This document shows, piece after piece, positions 13,521-25,300 of a stretch of DNA of 41,646 nt (within the stretch, counting starts at the first letter, position 1; every line of letters begins with the position of its first letter). The notes under the pieces were generated by a model, which saw only the letters and a list, made by a program, of their open reading frames with translations, did not search any database and was not told the origin of the DNA. The stretch covers positions 160,979 to 202,624 of the forward strand of contig NW_003125887.1 of the NCBI RefSeq assembly GCF_000003605.2, written 5' to 3'. A program made the position numbers and the translations under genes. The DNA comes from Saccoglossus kowalevskii. Lineage: Eukaryota; Hemichordata; Enteropneusta; Harrimaniidae.

Positions 13521-13689
13521 AGTTAGCAACCCATTTTTTTTACAGTGAGTAAGAAGGGGAAGTCCTCACCAAGTGTCGTGACCATGTCTTCGTGGATTTC
13601 TTTGGAAGTCGTCCCCTTTTTATAGAGATATTTGATCACAGCACAGCCTCTGTCTGGTCCATTTTGTGATTTTCGTCTCACCTGCTGAT

Positions 13690-14700
13690 TTTAAATGGGC
13701 ACCGCGTTCTAATTAATGAATACATAAATTTGCATTTCTAAAGTTTTTTTGTTTTTTTTAGATTTTTTCAAACATAGGTGTAATTTTTAATTTAAAAAAA
13801 ATGTTCCCCACTCGCCGCGAAATCACCCCGTCGGGGATTTCTTTCGCGGTCACGCTAGTTTTCGGGATCAAACTAATAAGGCCAATTAATTAATTATTTT
13901 TTGTTAAACAAAAAAGAAGTCTAGGACATTTTCAAACGACGTCATTGCGCTCTGCGTTTCTTGATTGGTCAGAATCACAACTGCCATTGGAATTTATAAA
14001 TACTAGTACATGTATTTATGAAAATGGAGAAAGTGGGTTTGTTGTGTCAACTGTATAAATTTATCATTCTATTTCAATTATATGTGCAAGAAATTATCAT
14101 GGGTCTATTTGTAGTCATTTGGTCACATTTAGAAGATGAAAACAAGTATGGAAATAATAGTCCCGCTACCTTAAACTAGATGCCATGTACACTGTATGGT
14201 CACGGGACGACTAATAATCTACGAAATGGCTGGACTCCAGGTTAGAATGAAGTCGTTCGGAGTTCACCGTGTTTATGATGCGCACTTATTTCACTGACAT
14301 GTGACGTGCTAGGACTGGGCGACAACAACCTCTGATTACAAGTTTCTGTGGTGACATCTGTATTATGACGTACTTGTAGTTTATTAGAAACCGGGATTAG
14401 AAATGATTACTTGACAGTAATATCACAGGGAGCCCAGGAACTATAATCAACTGTAGTACGCAGTGTTTATGAGCGGGGGGGGGGGGGTTATCGGCTGGTA
14501 TCTAGTGTAAGAAATAGACAAGGGATGAAGGCTCCAGCCAGCTCACATTTTTTAAACTCGAAAAAACAGACGAAAAGAATGAAAAATAAAATCTAAAAAA
14601 AATACCAGGTTAATCACTAAAGTTGGATTAAATTTTCAAAAAAATAAGCTTTCAAAAACAATTTAGATGTCTAAATAATTTAAAGAGAGGCGGCGGAAAG
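13690..14700. other. Gene-free AT-rich stretch
   Basis: No gene is visible. It contains a 13-base poly-G run at 14,475-14,487 and several A/T homopolymers. Confidence 0.5.
13815..13849. repeat. Short GC-rich hairpin
   Basis: CCGCGAAA pairs with TTTCGCGG and an inner CCCC pairs with GGGG, with a small bulge. It stands out in AT-rich surroundings. No gene or promoter is visible next to it. Confidence 0.55.
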
Positions 14701-14711
14701 AAATTGTGCAT

Positions 14712-14735
14712 GGGGGTGGGGGTGGGGGTGGGGGG
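14712..14735 (+). repeat. G-quadruplex-type tract (GGGGGT)3GGGGGG
   Basis: Four runs of five or six G are separated by single T bases, an ideal intramolecular quadruplex motif with one-base loops. It lies about 1.3 kb upstream of the lamin start. No regulatory role can be shown from sequence. Confidence 0.85.
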
Positions 14736-14880
14736 TGTTAGTCTGCTCACCAACCTTGTGCCGAATGCGCGACCGGGGGTCACTGGCCTTCCAGTTTGGG
14801 TCAGATTGGTGGGGGTGTGCGGCTGGGAAGTGCCGACCCCAAACCCAACGTGCACCATAGACCATTTTCAACTCAAAAAC

Positions 14881-15434
14881 CATACCCCATTATAGACCAA
14901 ATAGTGATTTTGTATATCCATTAGAATCCAAATTTTCACTAAATTTATTCATTTATACTAGGTTTTATCTACATCACCCGGACTCACTAATAAAAGTACT
15001 AAAATGTACTCGGGTAAATACATGGATATTAAAAATCAGAGCCCATCCTGGACAGGCCATCCTAATATCCTCGGGGGCGGACATCCGGGCATTTTCTACC
15101 GCCTGGCAACCCTCGCGGTGAAAACAAAGATCAAAAACTCGCAGAAAACGGTACTTTGCTATGGTTGTAGAGAGTCCCCTGAACAGTGTAACAAGATTAG
15201 CCCTACGTGTGTAACATATATGAATTTGGTTGTTCAGGATTACTTCAAAGTTGAGTTTGTGTTGTTTTCTCGAATTTTCACTGGCTCCACCGGCGTTCCA
15301 CTGCACAGTAGCGCACACAGAAATACGTGGTACAGTGATGCGCGTCTTAGCAACGTAGAACGTCTGTGACGTAGCTCCGCCCCCGAGGATTGGACCTAAA
15401 GGCAAGCAAATCTATGCCCCATTCTAGACCAAAC
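14881..15434. repeat. 24-bp imperfect direct repeats flanking copy A
   Basis: CCCCATTATAGACCAAATAG near 14,884 recurs as CCCCATTCTAGACCAAACAG near 15,415, in the same orientation. The inverted-repeat element lies between them, so the flank belongs to a larger, older repeat or was duplicated. I could not identify that larger unit. Confidence 0.5.
15067..15390. mobile_element. Copy A of a ~320-bp inverted-repeat element
   Basis: The ends are inverted: ATCCTCGGGGGCGGA from 15,067, and its near-exact complement TCCGCCCCCGAGGAT ending at 15,390. The interior matches a second copy at 32,979-33,441, including the CCGGGCATTTTC/CCGCCTGGCAACC block, the ACATATATGAATT block and GTGACGTAGCTCCGCCC near the right end. 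Two frames stay open across it but look like by-products of its composition. It is probably a non-autonomous DNA transposon. Its target-site duplication is unclear. Confidence 0.7.
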
Positions 15435-15831
15435 AGCTAAAATTTACGACCCCAAAGGGCGGTACGTCCCCATAATGTGTTTTACATTAAGTGCCCCCCG
15501 ACCTTGCGAAATTTTGAAATATAGACCCTCTGAAGAGCTATTTCCTGTATTTTGAGGGGCAGATTTTGCTGGCACAAAGGGGTTCAGCTTGGTTTTTTGA
15601 TGGGCGACGCCCCCCAACATTTTTTTCGAAATTTCTGCCACCGCTCTCCCTCCCACCCCACCCCTGATTATTTTTCTTTGGCATATTTTAAATTATGCTA
15701 TTATTTGTATAAATTGTAACACAATCCCCGATAAAAAACACGATCACTAAAAGACATGTGATCTGCAGACAATAACGGTACAGTTACCGTGCATGTCATT
15801 TCGCCGAGTCGGAGTCCCTCTATTGCTGTGT

Positions 15832-15891
15832 TTTCGCGGGAAACTGGTTAAGTCAAAGTCTGCTCTAATTGGACGATTGGATCACATGACG
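15832..15891 (+). promoter_or_regulatory. Putative lamin promoter cluster (E2F, twin CCAAT, E-box)
   Basis: TTTCGCGGGAAA at 15,832-15,843 contains GCGGGAAA, a canonical E2F site. Two inverted CCAAT boxes (ATTGG) lie at 15,868-15,872 and 15,876-15,880, and CACATG and TGACG follow at 15,883-15,891. All are within 175 bases of the lamin ATG, and no clear TATA box is seen. E2F plus CCAAT is a common arrangement in promoters of proliferation-linked genes, which would suit a B-type lamin. Factor binding and the transcription start are inference. Confidence 0.45.
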
Positions 15892-16003
15892 ACGCTCATT
15901 ACAGCGTGCTCTTGGTCACATCCGGTTGGGAAGGTTTTTGCCGCGAAGTTTTTGTATACAGTCACCTGGTTTATCCTTAGTTTTGACAACTGATTTGACA
16001 GCA

Positions 16004-16383
16004 ATGGCGACCCAGACAAGACGACAGACAACTCGCACAGAGTATACATCTTCAAAGTCAAGTGGTGGACGCTCACATACGTCTCCATTGAGCCCGACGA
16101 GGATATCTCGTTTGCAGGAAAAAAATGATATGATCGATCTCAATGACCGACTTGCTGCATACATCGAAAGAGTGCGGCAGCTTGAAACTGAGAACAGTCG
16201 TCTCACTACAAAAGTCACGAAGATCGAGGAGACACAGTCGAGGGAAGTAACCAACTTGAAGTCTTTGTACGAGTCTGAATTGTCTGAAACCAGGCGTTTA
16301 TTAGACAGCACTTCGAAAGAGAAGGCTCGTTTGCAAATTGAGCACGATAAATGGAAAACGCAAGCACTGGAACTGCAATCCAG
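16004..16383 (+). CDS. LMNB: Lamin exon 1 (head, coil 1A, start of coil 1B)
   Basis: Encodes residues 1-126 plus two bases of codon 127. It contains the basic, Ser/Thr-rich head, the mitotic SPLSPTR site around Ser30, and the coil 1A start motif ([16 protein letters not shown]), the most conserved lamin/IF signature. It ends at the donor CAG|GTTAGT. The following intron is 5.34 kb, the longest in the gene. Confidence 0.96.
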
Positions 16384-19300
16384 GTTAGTAATTTGGTAGA
16401 TCTATTATAACCTTTATCTTTAATTTCAATTTTATTTAATTTTGCGAGCTTTCCTGATTAAATAGGGAATGTATTGTGCATAAGGGCTGGGTCTGTTGCA
16501 TCTGCGTCGAAAACCCACGCTACATTATGCTGTTGGCTGCCATTTTGGACTTGTCAACTTCCGGGAAACTAGAGGTCATAGGGGTGGGAGGCTATTTAGA
16601 TGGTATATCAGTATGTTCAACATTCGATATGAACAGCTGTTGTGATGTAATACAACAGTGTTACAAAAGCTGTAATTTATCTATGTATTTATAGAAATTA
16701 ATTTTCTTTTGTTTCTCATAAACATCAGTGCTCCATCTGTTTGTGCATTTGTTGCCCCTCCCATTGTAATGGAATGGTAATGACCCCAGTAGGACTAAAA
16801 TACCAAGCATAATTTACCAATGGGTGAATGCACTGTGTGTGGAGAGAAGGCCTTCAATGAATGGCTTGTCTAATGATTTATTTTGTACAATTAACATGGC
16901 CATCACTGTTCTATTGTTAGAAGTCAGTTTAAAAAAAACAAATCTTGCAGGTCGTGCCAATGTCAACTTTTACTGTTTAACTTTAACCAGTGTTTTACAG
17001 TATATAAAAAGTCTATCTTCAACTTGTATGAACACATGTAGTTTATAATATAGTAATTCATGAACAGTAATTTTGGCTCCTTGAGTTCCTTTTGTACCCC
17101 ACCCCTAACCTTCTAAATTAACTCAACAGTACCGTACTCGACCGCGTTAGCGCCCAGGGGCCTCAACTCAGAAAATCACTATTTTTTAGGGGTGGGCGCT
17201 TACCCGAGCACCCCCCTCGAAAAAGAGTGCAAATGAGGGAAATCAAATTACGAAATTAGTTGAGTCGTCATTAATTTTCACAATGAAGGAACAGAAATGA
17301 TCACAGAAAATATGCACTCTTTATTACAATATTAATTACGTACCACCAGAATTTACGAAATTAAAAAAATTTGAGTCTGTTGGAACACAGTCGAAGTCAA
17401 AATTGTCATATTATCTCCACTGACGAAGGTGTTGCATGTTGGATCGTACGCAAACTCTCGATGAAAATCACTTTCCGCCATGATGCATTTGCAGATTTCA
17501 CCTGCAGCGGCGTCCTTTGACCTAATGGGTCAAGTTGGTTATTAACCAATCACAATGCTGTGTTGTACTGACGCAATCCTTCGGAAATTCTCGAAGACTA
17601 TCCGGTAACGCAATGCGGAAGTGAATTATCGATGTCGAAGTACGATCTGTTGGAATTGATTTCAGCGAATAAACAACATAGTTTTTCCAAAAAACTAGTA
17701 ACTAGCCATTTTTGAGAGGTAAAGTGAATATGGCATGAAATATTTACCGCATTTTACTTGTATTAACAGGTCATTGTCGAAGCGTAGGTTACGCACGGTT
17801 ACCGTGTTCTACGCATTCTCAACATGTTTACAGCGATCGATATCCACGCTGTATCATATAAAAACGATTACCAAGATTCGTTACGCAAGACCAAGTTTTA
17901 AATTAGTTGCATTTTGAAGGAGTAGGCGCTTTGCCGAATGTGACCCCAAATATAAAAATTGCGCAAAAGTGGGGGGTGGGCGCTTGCCCGGGCATGAGCG
18001 CTAACGCGGTCGAGTATGGTATATGCCAACAGTGGATAACTATAGGTGTCCTTAGGAAGGGCATATCCAATTAAATTGTAGAATGCTGTGTTAGGAGTGG
18101 TGTACAAAAAAAATCTCTTTCCATATTTTTTTGTAGTATTGACAGTTGTAAGATGTTGCCATGCCTATGATTTAATCATTTTTAGCCATTCAACCTTAAA
18201 AAACTTCGCTAATATTATATTACATTCTATTGGCTTCTATTGTGGCTGTCTATCGCACACATTCGATCAGGTCCAAAAAAACTGAGCACTGTGATTGTGT
18301 AATGGTAACACAAGTAAGAGACTACGGTCGACTGTAATACTTGTAATACTGTAATAATTGTTTATTTTGGAAGGAAAGACTGGCATCAAAGTACAATTAG
18401 AGCAATCCACACTAAATATGCACTAAAACACCCTTTATATAGGGTTAAATAGGATTACACTGCAGATTTTAAAATTGGAGGAAAAACGCTATGATTGGTG
18501 TGCCATGTGAGAAGGTCACTATAGAATAAACATTTCAGCTTAATCTGCTACAAAGTTGCGACTTCTCTTGCGTTCGCTGTGATAAAGGCATGTTTGTGAA
18601 CATTACGTAAATGGCTTACAATAAATTGATTTGTGCTTCATAGGAATACATGTATTGTGAGGTGAAATGAAGCAAATAATGCTTGGAATCAGAGAATAAT
18701 GCTTGGAATCGAATGAAATGAAAACAAATACAGAAAATGATTGTCTATCGATACAAACTAAATACGAATGAAAAATAATAACTATAATTAAACAACAAAT
18801 ATAATTGAATCGAGAAACACACGTGGATAAGCATCCACGATATTTATAGCAAGACTTCAATTGGCATGGGGTAGGGTAGCCCCTCTTTTAGTAAATAGGC
18901 AATAGATGGAGCTGCATTTATGCTGGATAACAATGGTGCTCCTTGATGTAGTTAAATAACATGACACAGCCTGTGTTTAGTTGTTGGGTTTCAAAGTGAA
19001 AGCAAGGCCACTGTGTACATTGCTTATGACAACTAAGCTCAAAGTTCAGCATTTTTTTTTTAAAGGGAACAATCAACATGTGACCTCATTGTTTTCTATA
19101 CATCTGGTGTGCAAGCTTATTGAAAATAATTCCAAATAAAATATATTTGCCAAAATACTGTAAAATAGAAAAAAAGTTAACAGAAAACGAAACATTTTGG
19201 GACCAGAAATAAATCTTTTTTTTTTTTTTTGGCTAATAAAGCATTGGAATTCTTAATTGAAATTTGTCTTTCCAAGGAAATGGTAAATACAAGGCTATTT

Positions 19301-22300
19301 AATATTAACGACATAGGTAGGAGGAAAGGAAGGGTGATGTATAAAATTAGTAGGTAGTCTTGGCTTTCTCGTATTCTGTGACCTTTTTTTGTTTTGTTGT
19401 TGCAGAGGTCATACAGTAGCTATTAAATAAGTCTTAAAAATAAAAACAGTAGTTTTACGAGTCTAAAATAACAACTATGACAACATAAGCCATAGATTTA
19501 TAGGTATAGGCAAGTACAATAGCATTTTAATTATTTGTACAATTGAGGCAGAACTACTTGAAGTAACAGGGGTGGGTAAACAAGTTAAAAATTGATCTGT
19601 AATTCAGACTCAAGAATTTACTATTAGCATGTTACTGTATTGACCTAAACATCATCTGAAATTTTTTGATATACTGTAAAATGACTAATTTTCACTGGGG
19701 TTAAATTTCGCTTATTTACCATTTCAGGCATATTCAGTGGGTTTACTATAGTGTACTATAGCGAATACTATAGTGTATACTCTGTACTGATGTTTGCGTA
19801 AGTGTTTACAGTCTTCCAATTTTGCTATTGTTGTTTTTGAAAACTCCATTTATTATTAATTTGCGCAAAAGAAATTGCCAGGAATGTTTGTAAGATTGTA
19901 GCTTCTTCTGTTTTAGTTTTCTACAAAATAACTACAAAAAATCAGTAGTTTGGACTTACTGTAATTAACAAAATAAAAAATAGGTAAAAAAAATTGAGGC
20001 ACAGATTCTTTGTACATTGTGTTGGAAAACTGCTCAGGTAATTCCTTAGATAAACAATGATTTGACATGTATGCACTGCAGTATTTACAGTATCTAAAAT
20101 TTCAGATAATGTATAGATTATGGTGAGAAACTACAACAGATCATTTTTTAATTTGTTTATTTTCCCAAATGTAGGTAAGATAATCAATGTTACGACAAAC
20201 TGACTGCACCATTACATGACAAATCTGTGCGGTTGATTTGTCAGCTTCATAACAAAGCCTCATTGCCTTCAGCTAAAGGGCGTGTCCCTGCCCTCTGAAG
20301 GAATGAAAGGAATGTTGTTATCGATTGGGAGGTGCAGATTACTGAAGTAACCTCATTTTGGTCAGTAGGTCAGAAGGTTACATTACCATTGTGTCAATGA
20401 TGAAGTGTTGCCTTTCTGATGCTATAGTGTACATTAATGTAAAGTCATTGAGTAGTACATTCATGGTCAATTGCCTCAGTTACAAACACCGGTCGTTTTT
20501 CTTTACAACCGCTCCACGTATTCCACATGCCTGGTCACTATGTTACAATTTGTTAAATAAAGAAAACCGAAGGTCTTTAACTCATCGCCTGCCGACGCTG
20601 TTTTTTCCTATTCATTTTGACAATCCATGGAGGCTTTCGGCAGGCAAATGTTAACTCGTAGACCCGATGGCCAATGCTTAACTTAATAATAGAGTTGGCT
20701 GAAATAGACATACACAGTTATTTGTATTATATATACAAGTTTGTGCTTTTATTTTCCTGTACCAAACTGTGGTACTACACTGCTGTATTAGTTCTATTCT
20801 AGTAGCATATTTTCTTACATAAAAAATGTGTGAAGAAAATACAAGTCATATTTTTACGATTCAGCGTTTGTGTTTTTTTATCCGATGTGCTTCTAATAAA
20901 GCAAATATGGTATATTGTGCATGGTTGCTTGGTATCGTTACTGTAGAAAGAAATAGAACAGGTTGATTAATTTAAATGGTTTGCTAGAATACCAACTTTT
21001 ATAATTTCAGTAGTAATGAATTCTCGTCATAGTTATAAACTGGGGCAAAATTTCCACTGCACTTTCCTTCAGCCGATTGGGACAAAAATAGTTGCCACAA
21101 AAATTAGGGTTAATTCCTAGAAATATTGAAGAATATAAGAAAAAGGTCCAGACAAATTTAGGCGAGAAAGTCTGGTGGGGGGGGGGGGGGGTTTCTTGGT
21201 AAAATGTGAGCGCATTTACGTGCGAGAAATTAAAATTTTAACTCGTCATCTGCTGAGGACATTATATAATATTCATATTTGTTGAAGCTGTCAACAGCCG
21301 AAGTGTTTAAATTAATGATAATGGAAAGAACAAAAGAGAAAACATTTTGTTTAATTGGGATTATAAAAATATATTTAAATATTTTAGGTATAAATTCTAT
21401 AGGGATATATTGTAGACCGTTCTTTCTCCGGTAAATGCAGGTTAATTTGCATAACAATGCCACCTTAATTGCATATGTATTTTTATTACAATAAAAAAAT
21501 AAAATTCTATATAAACCATGGATGTAAAATAGTTGACTTTCTAATAATCAGCTTTATTGGTAAAATAGTGGCAGTGTTGAATTTTGTTCCCCATTATATA
21601 CTTACTCAGTATAGTGAATGCCGCTAACACAAACTAAAACAATGTTATTTTCCATTGTTTACAAAACAGTGGTGGTGTTTTGAGAAAAGTGACGTTCAAA
21701 AGGCATCTTTTTATTTTTGCGTAGATTTGGCAAATTAGAAAAAGACCTTGCCAGTGCTGAGAAGCGTTTACTTAATCTTGAAGCCCAACTGTCCGATAAA
21801 GACGCCAAACTTAAGACTGCTCTGAACGAAAGACAACATTTTGAAGATGAGTACAATCGTCTCAAACGGGACTATGCGAACAAAGAGAAACAGTTGGATG
21901 TTTCAAAAAAGCAGCTTGAAGAAGAGACGGTTCTTCGTGTGGATTTGGAAAATAGATGCCAGAGTTTGAAAGAAGAATTGGCCTTTAAAGAATCAATATA
22001 CAAACAGGTAAGACTTGACTTGATTTCCATGCCAGCATTTTTTTGTTCGTAACTGGTATACTTCTTGCAATGGTACTTATTATTTATATACATGGTATAG
22101 ACTGGAGAAACTTGGTGGTTTGTACTAGCCCATATTTCGGGCCGGTAATTAACAGATTTTTTTGTAACTCCAGTCATAGTCATTTTAGTTATCATTTGTC
22201 AACAACTTTGGCATGTGCCTGTTTGGAGAGAGATCACAGCAGTTGTGTTCACGTTAGTCAGAATCACATCGGGACCCACTTGGCTCATGACGAAATCATG

Positions 22301-25300
22301 ACCTTATTCATTGATCTGTTATTTGGCCAATACATGGAAAATTATATGCATATGGTGATAATAATAATTTCTACATTGTAATTGTATCCATTTGTTTACA
22401 CACAAGTTTCTAACGTGAACGCCACTTATGATCAAGTTTACTGGTTTCTTGCTGCAATTCTCTCCAGGTGCCCGATGAGTGCCCTGGATTGAGTCCTAAG
22501 CAAGACGAGTGTTCACCTCAGGTTTTTCAAGTGTAATGCAACTTAGGCCACAAGCTGCATTGTTTCGCTTCCACTCGCGTTGCTTCAAACTGTTCGTGAT
22601 GCTTTGATTCAGGCAAGTGAGTGGTAGCAAAAACTTTGCAAATATAATTTGGGTTAGTAATGTTGATAGAGCACATATGTGAATAAATAAATAAATATAT
22701 GACAATGATACATTATGTTGCTAAGGAAACAGAGGGATCTTCATAAGTCAACACCAAGTGCATTACAAGGCTGTCACAGAAAACAAACAATATTGTGATT
22801 TTTCCCGCAAGTCTGACCCATTAACTTTAAATAAAATTCAGAAATGAAGTATTGATAACTACTGGACTGAGCCAACTGGCGTGATGTAAAAAATATTTTA
22901 CATGGGAGAAATTCATGGAATGACACAGCAGTAAATTCAAGTTAAAAGCTATTTTATGATCAGCATCTTACATCTTAAAAATATTGCACATGAAACAAAA
23001 CAGCTAAGAATGTGATTAATAACTTTACTAACTCTATAACAGTGGAGTGTATATATTGCTTGTGGAAGTGTAAGTAACTGACTATTGATGAGAAATGATT
23101 AAATGACACGCAGAAAGGTTTACCGTTAAAAGCATACTTTCTGTCGCCATTCATCAAATAACTAACTAATGTAGTGGTAACTACATTTGTGTGTTTTCTA
23201 TAGGGAATTATTAAATTAATACAATTACATTAATTATAAATTATGAAAAACCTGACAATGTACATGCAATAATAGTCCCAAGGTCTAATGAAAATAACAT
23301 GCTCATCATCATGTAAATTTTATGCTATTAGTATGCAAATTAGCCAAATACTTGGTGAAACATTAGTTTAGTAGTGTTTATCATAATCTTTACAGTTCAT
23401 TCCCAGAGTTGATTTTAATCCCTATCATGTGCATAGTGTCAGTAATTATTAATAATATTTTAACAGGAAGTCGAGGAAGTGAGAACTCAAAAGGAGATCA
23501 GTATCACTGAAGTCGATAACCGTGCAAGAGAAGACTACGAGAGTCGTCTGCAGATCAGTCTGCAGGAGTTGAGGGAAGAGTATGAAGACCACACCAAGTT
23601 CATGAAACAGGAATCCGAATCTATGTTTCATTCTAAGGTATTGTAATAAATGATATTATTGGATGATAGTTAACCTTTGATCTTGTCTTGTTACCGATTT
23701 TCAAACTTTGATGACACAGACTGCTGCATTGCCAAGTATTGTACATGTCTGGCTTTGCACTCACTCGACCACCAGTTGAAAACCTAAAATTTTTGGATTA
23801 AAATTTCAGCGTGATGTCAAACTCGATACTCATCACAATAATAATACAATGTATGTGACTTCTGTGCTTTCATCGGTCTGATTGTTGGAGGGTAATGTAA
23901 CCTGATTTGACCTATAATTGATATACAAGTCATGACCTTTGACCTTTGTTAACGAAGTGTGTTCATTGAAAAGAAGTAGGGCGCAATAATACTGCATGAT
24001 TGAAGCCGTACTTTGTACACATGATGTAAAATGGTGATTATCTTTTCGAGTTGGAGACATGTTCAGGGCTGTCGTCAATCATGGTAATTGATATTATTCG
24101 TTATTTTCCAGATCGCAGAAATGAAACTTCTCCTTGAAAAGCAGAGTGGTGAAGCTGCTACCGCTAAAGATGAAATGAGAATGGGTCGCACAAAGTTAGA
24201 CGGTCTGCAGTCGCAAGTTAATACATTGAAGGCACAGGTAGGTTTCGCAAAGCGTGAACACATTGATGGCCACATAAAATCAACGTCATATGCTCTTGAT
24301 GATGCGATGATTCTGTGTGGGGCATGGGCATCCGTTGTAGTTTGTGTCCAATAAAAGTACACTTTGTATGTGGTATAATAAAAACACGTACTTATACATG
24401 TAGGTGTGACTACATTATTTTCTATTCCCGACAGAACAATGCATTATCAGATCGTGTGAAAGACTTAGAGAAGCAATTAGCAGATGAACAAGAGGCATCA
24501 GCTAATGCGTTAAAAGAGAGAGATGCAGAACTACAAAACATGAGAGATTCTATGGCGATTCAACTAAGAGAGTATGAAGAACTCATGGGTATAAAGATTG
24601 CGCTTGATATGGAGATAGCAGCTTATAGAAAACTACTGGAAGGGGAGGAATTCAGGTAGGTGTTAATTAATGATGAGCCAACTCCTTGTCTGCATAATGA
24701 CACCAATCTTATTAACCTTTCAATTTAAGTCAAGTTATCGCAATTATTAATTTACACCAAATTTTGTCCTGGTGTGCTAAAAAAACTACCTTTTTTAATT
24801 TTGCACATTGTACATTTTCACGAGCCGTTTTGCAAAAGCTAAGGCACAACTTAGTCTAAATTTGTTTGAGGTGTTCTGTAATTTTTTTCCCGACTAATTT
24901 TAGTTTTGGCTTGATCGAAACGACTGTGTGTGAAATGTTGCAATATTATCTCAAAAACCAATTATTGCATTTCAATAAGACTTGATATACCTGGGTACAA
25001 TGCTAAAGACCTGATAAGTTTTGGATTGAAATTAAAGCTTACTTAAATTGAATAATGTGCATAATAATCACATAGATACTCTGGAGATAATCCACGGACA
25101 TGATTAGTTTAATGTTAAAAAACATAAATAATGATTATCTAATTAGTATTTGCCCATTTCTGGTATCTCAAAAATCAGATTTAAATTGAACTTGAAGGTG
25201 CTCAGATTAAATCAGATTTAAACCACAAATGTACAATCAAATTTTTTTTGGTAAGTATTATTATCATAAGTATTGAGGATCACATTTTATGTTGTACATC

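Larger units (their letters stand above)
12159..13685 (-). mobile_element. Decayed mariner-type (Tc1/mariner) transposon, split by a nested insertion
   Basis: Minus-strand conceptual translation shows blocks typical of mariner transposases in the correct order. First is an N-terminal segment with KEIHEDMV-like residues at about 13,560-13,660. Next come MPRMLTPHQKLNR (12,808-12,770), FLKRFVTQDETLVHHF (about 12,725-12,680) and SVGKVVVASVFWNSKRVIMI (about 12,650-12,590). DYLQKGQTINASELRQLR (about 12,595-12,540) follows, and a C-terminal LRGDSVEK block lies near 12,250. Stops and frame changes make it non-functional. The left end (CTACGAGGGGGTGATCAATA, from 12,159) resembles a mariner terminus. 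I could not find its partner on the right, so the right edge is approximate. It is interrupted by a TTAA-flanked element (13,015-13,520) and a 33-bp palindromic insertion (12,878-12,919). Confidence 0.85.

Noticed and set aside
14974..15405. Opposed 121- and 143-codon frames
   Set aside because: They lie in the inverted-repeat element. The peptide similarity to the 33-kb copy follows from DNA similarity.
15926..16003. Upstream extension of the lamin frame
   Set aside because: It has no ATG. The first in-frame ATG at 16,004 gives a normal lamin head, so the upstream part is 5' UTR.
24941..25260. Similarity of lamin intron 5 to 35,180-35,300
   Set aside because: Both contain ACCAATTATTGCATTTCAAT-like strings, but the match is patchy by eye and could be coincidence in AT-rich DNA. 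A local alignment would decide.
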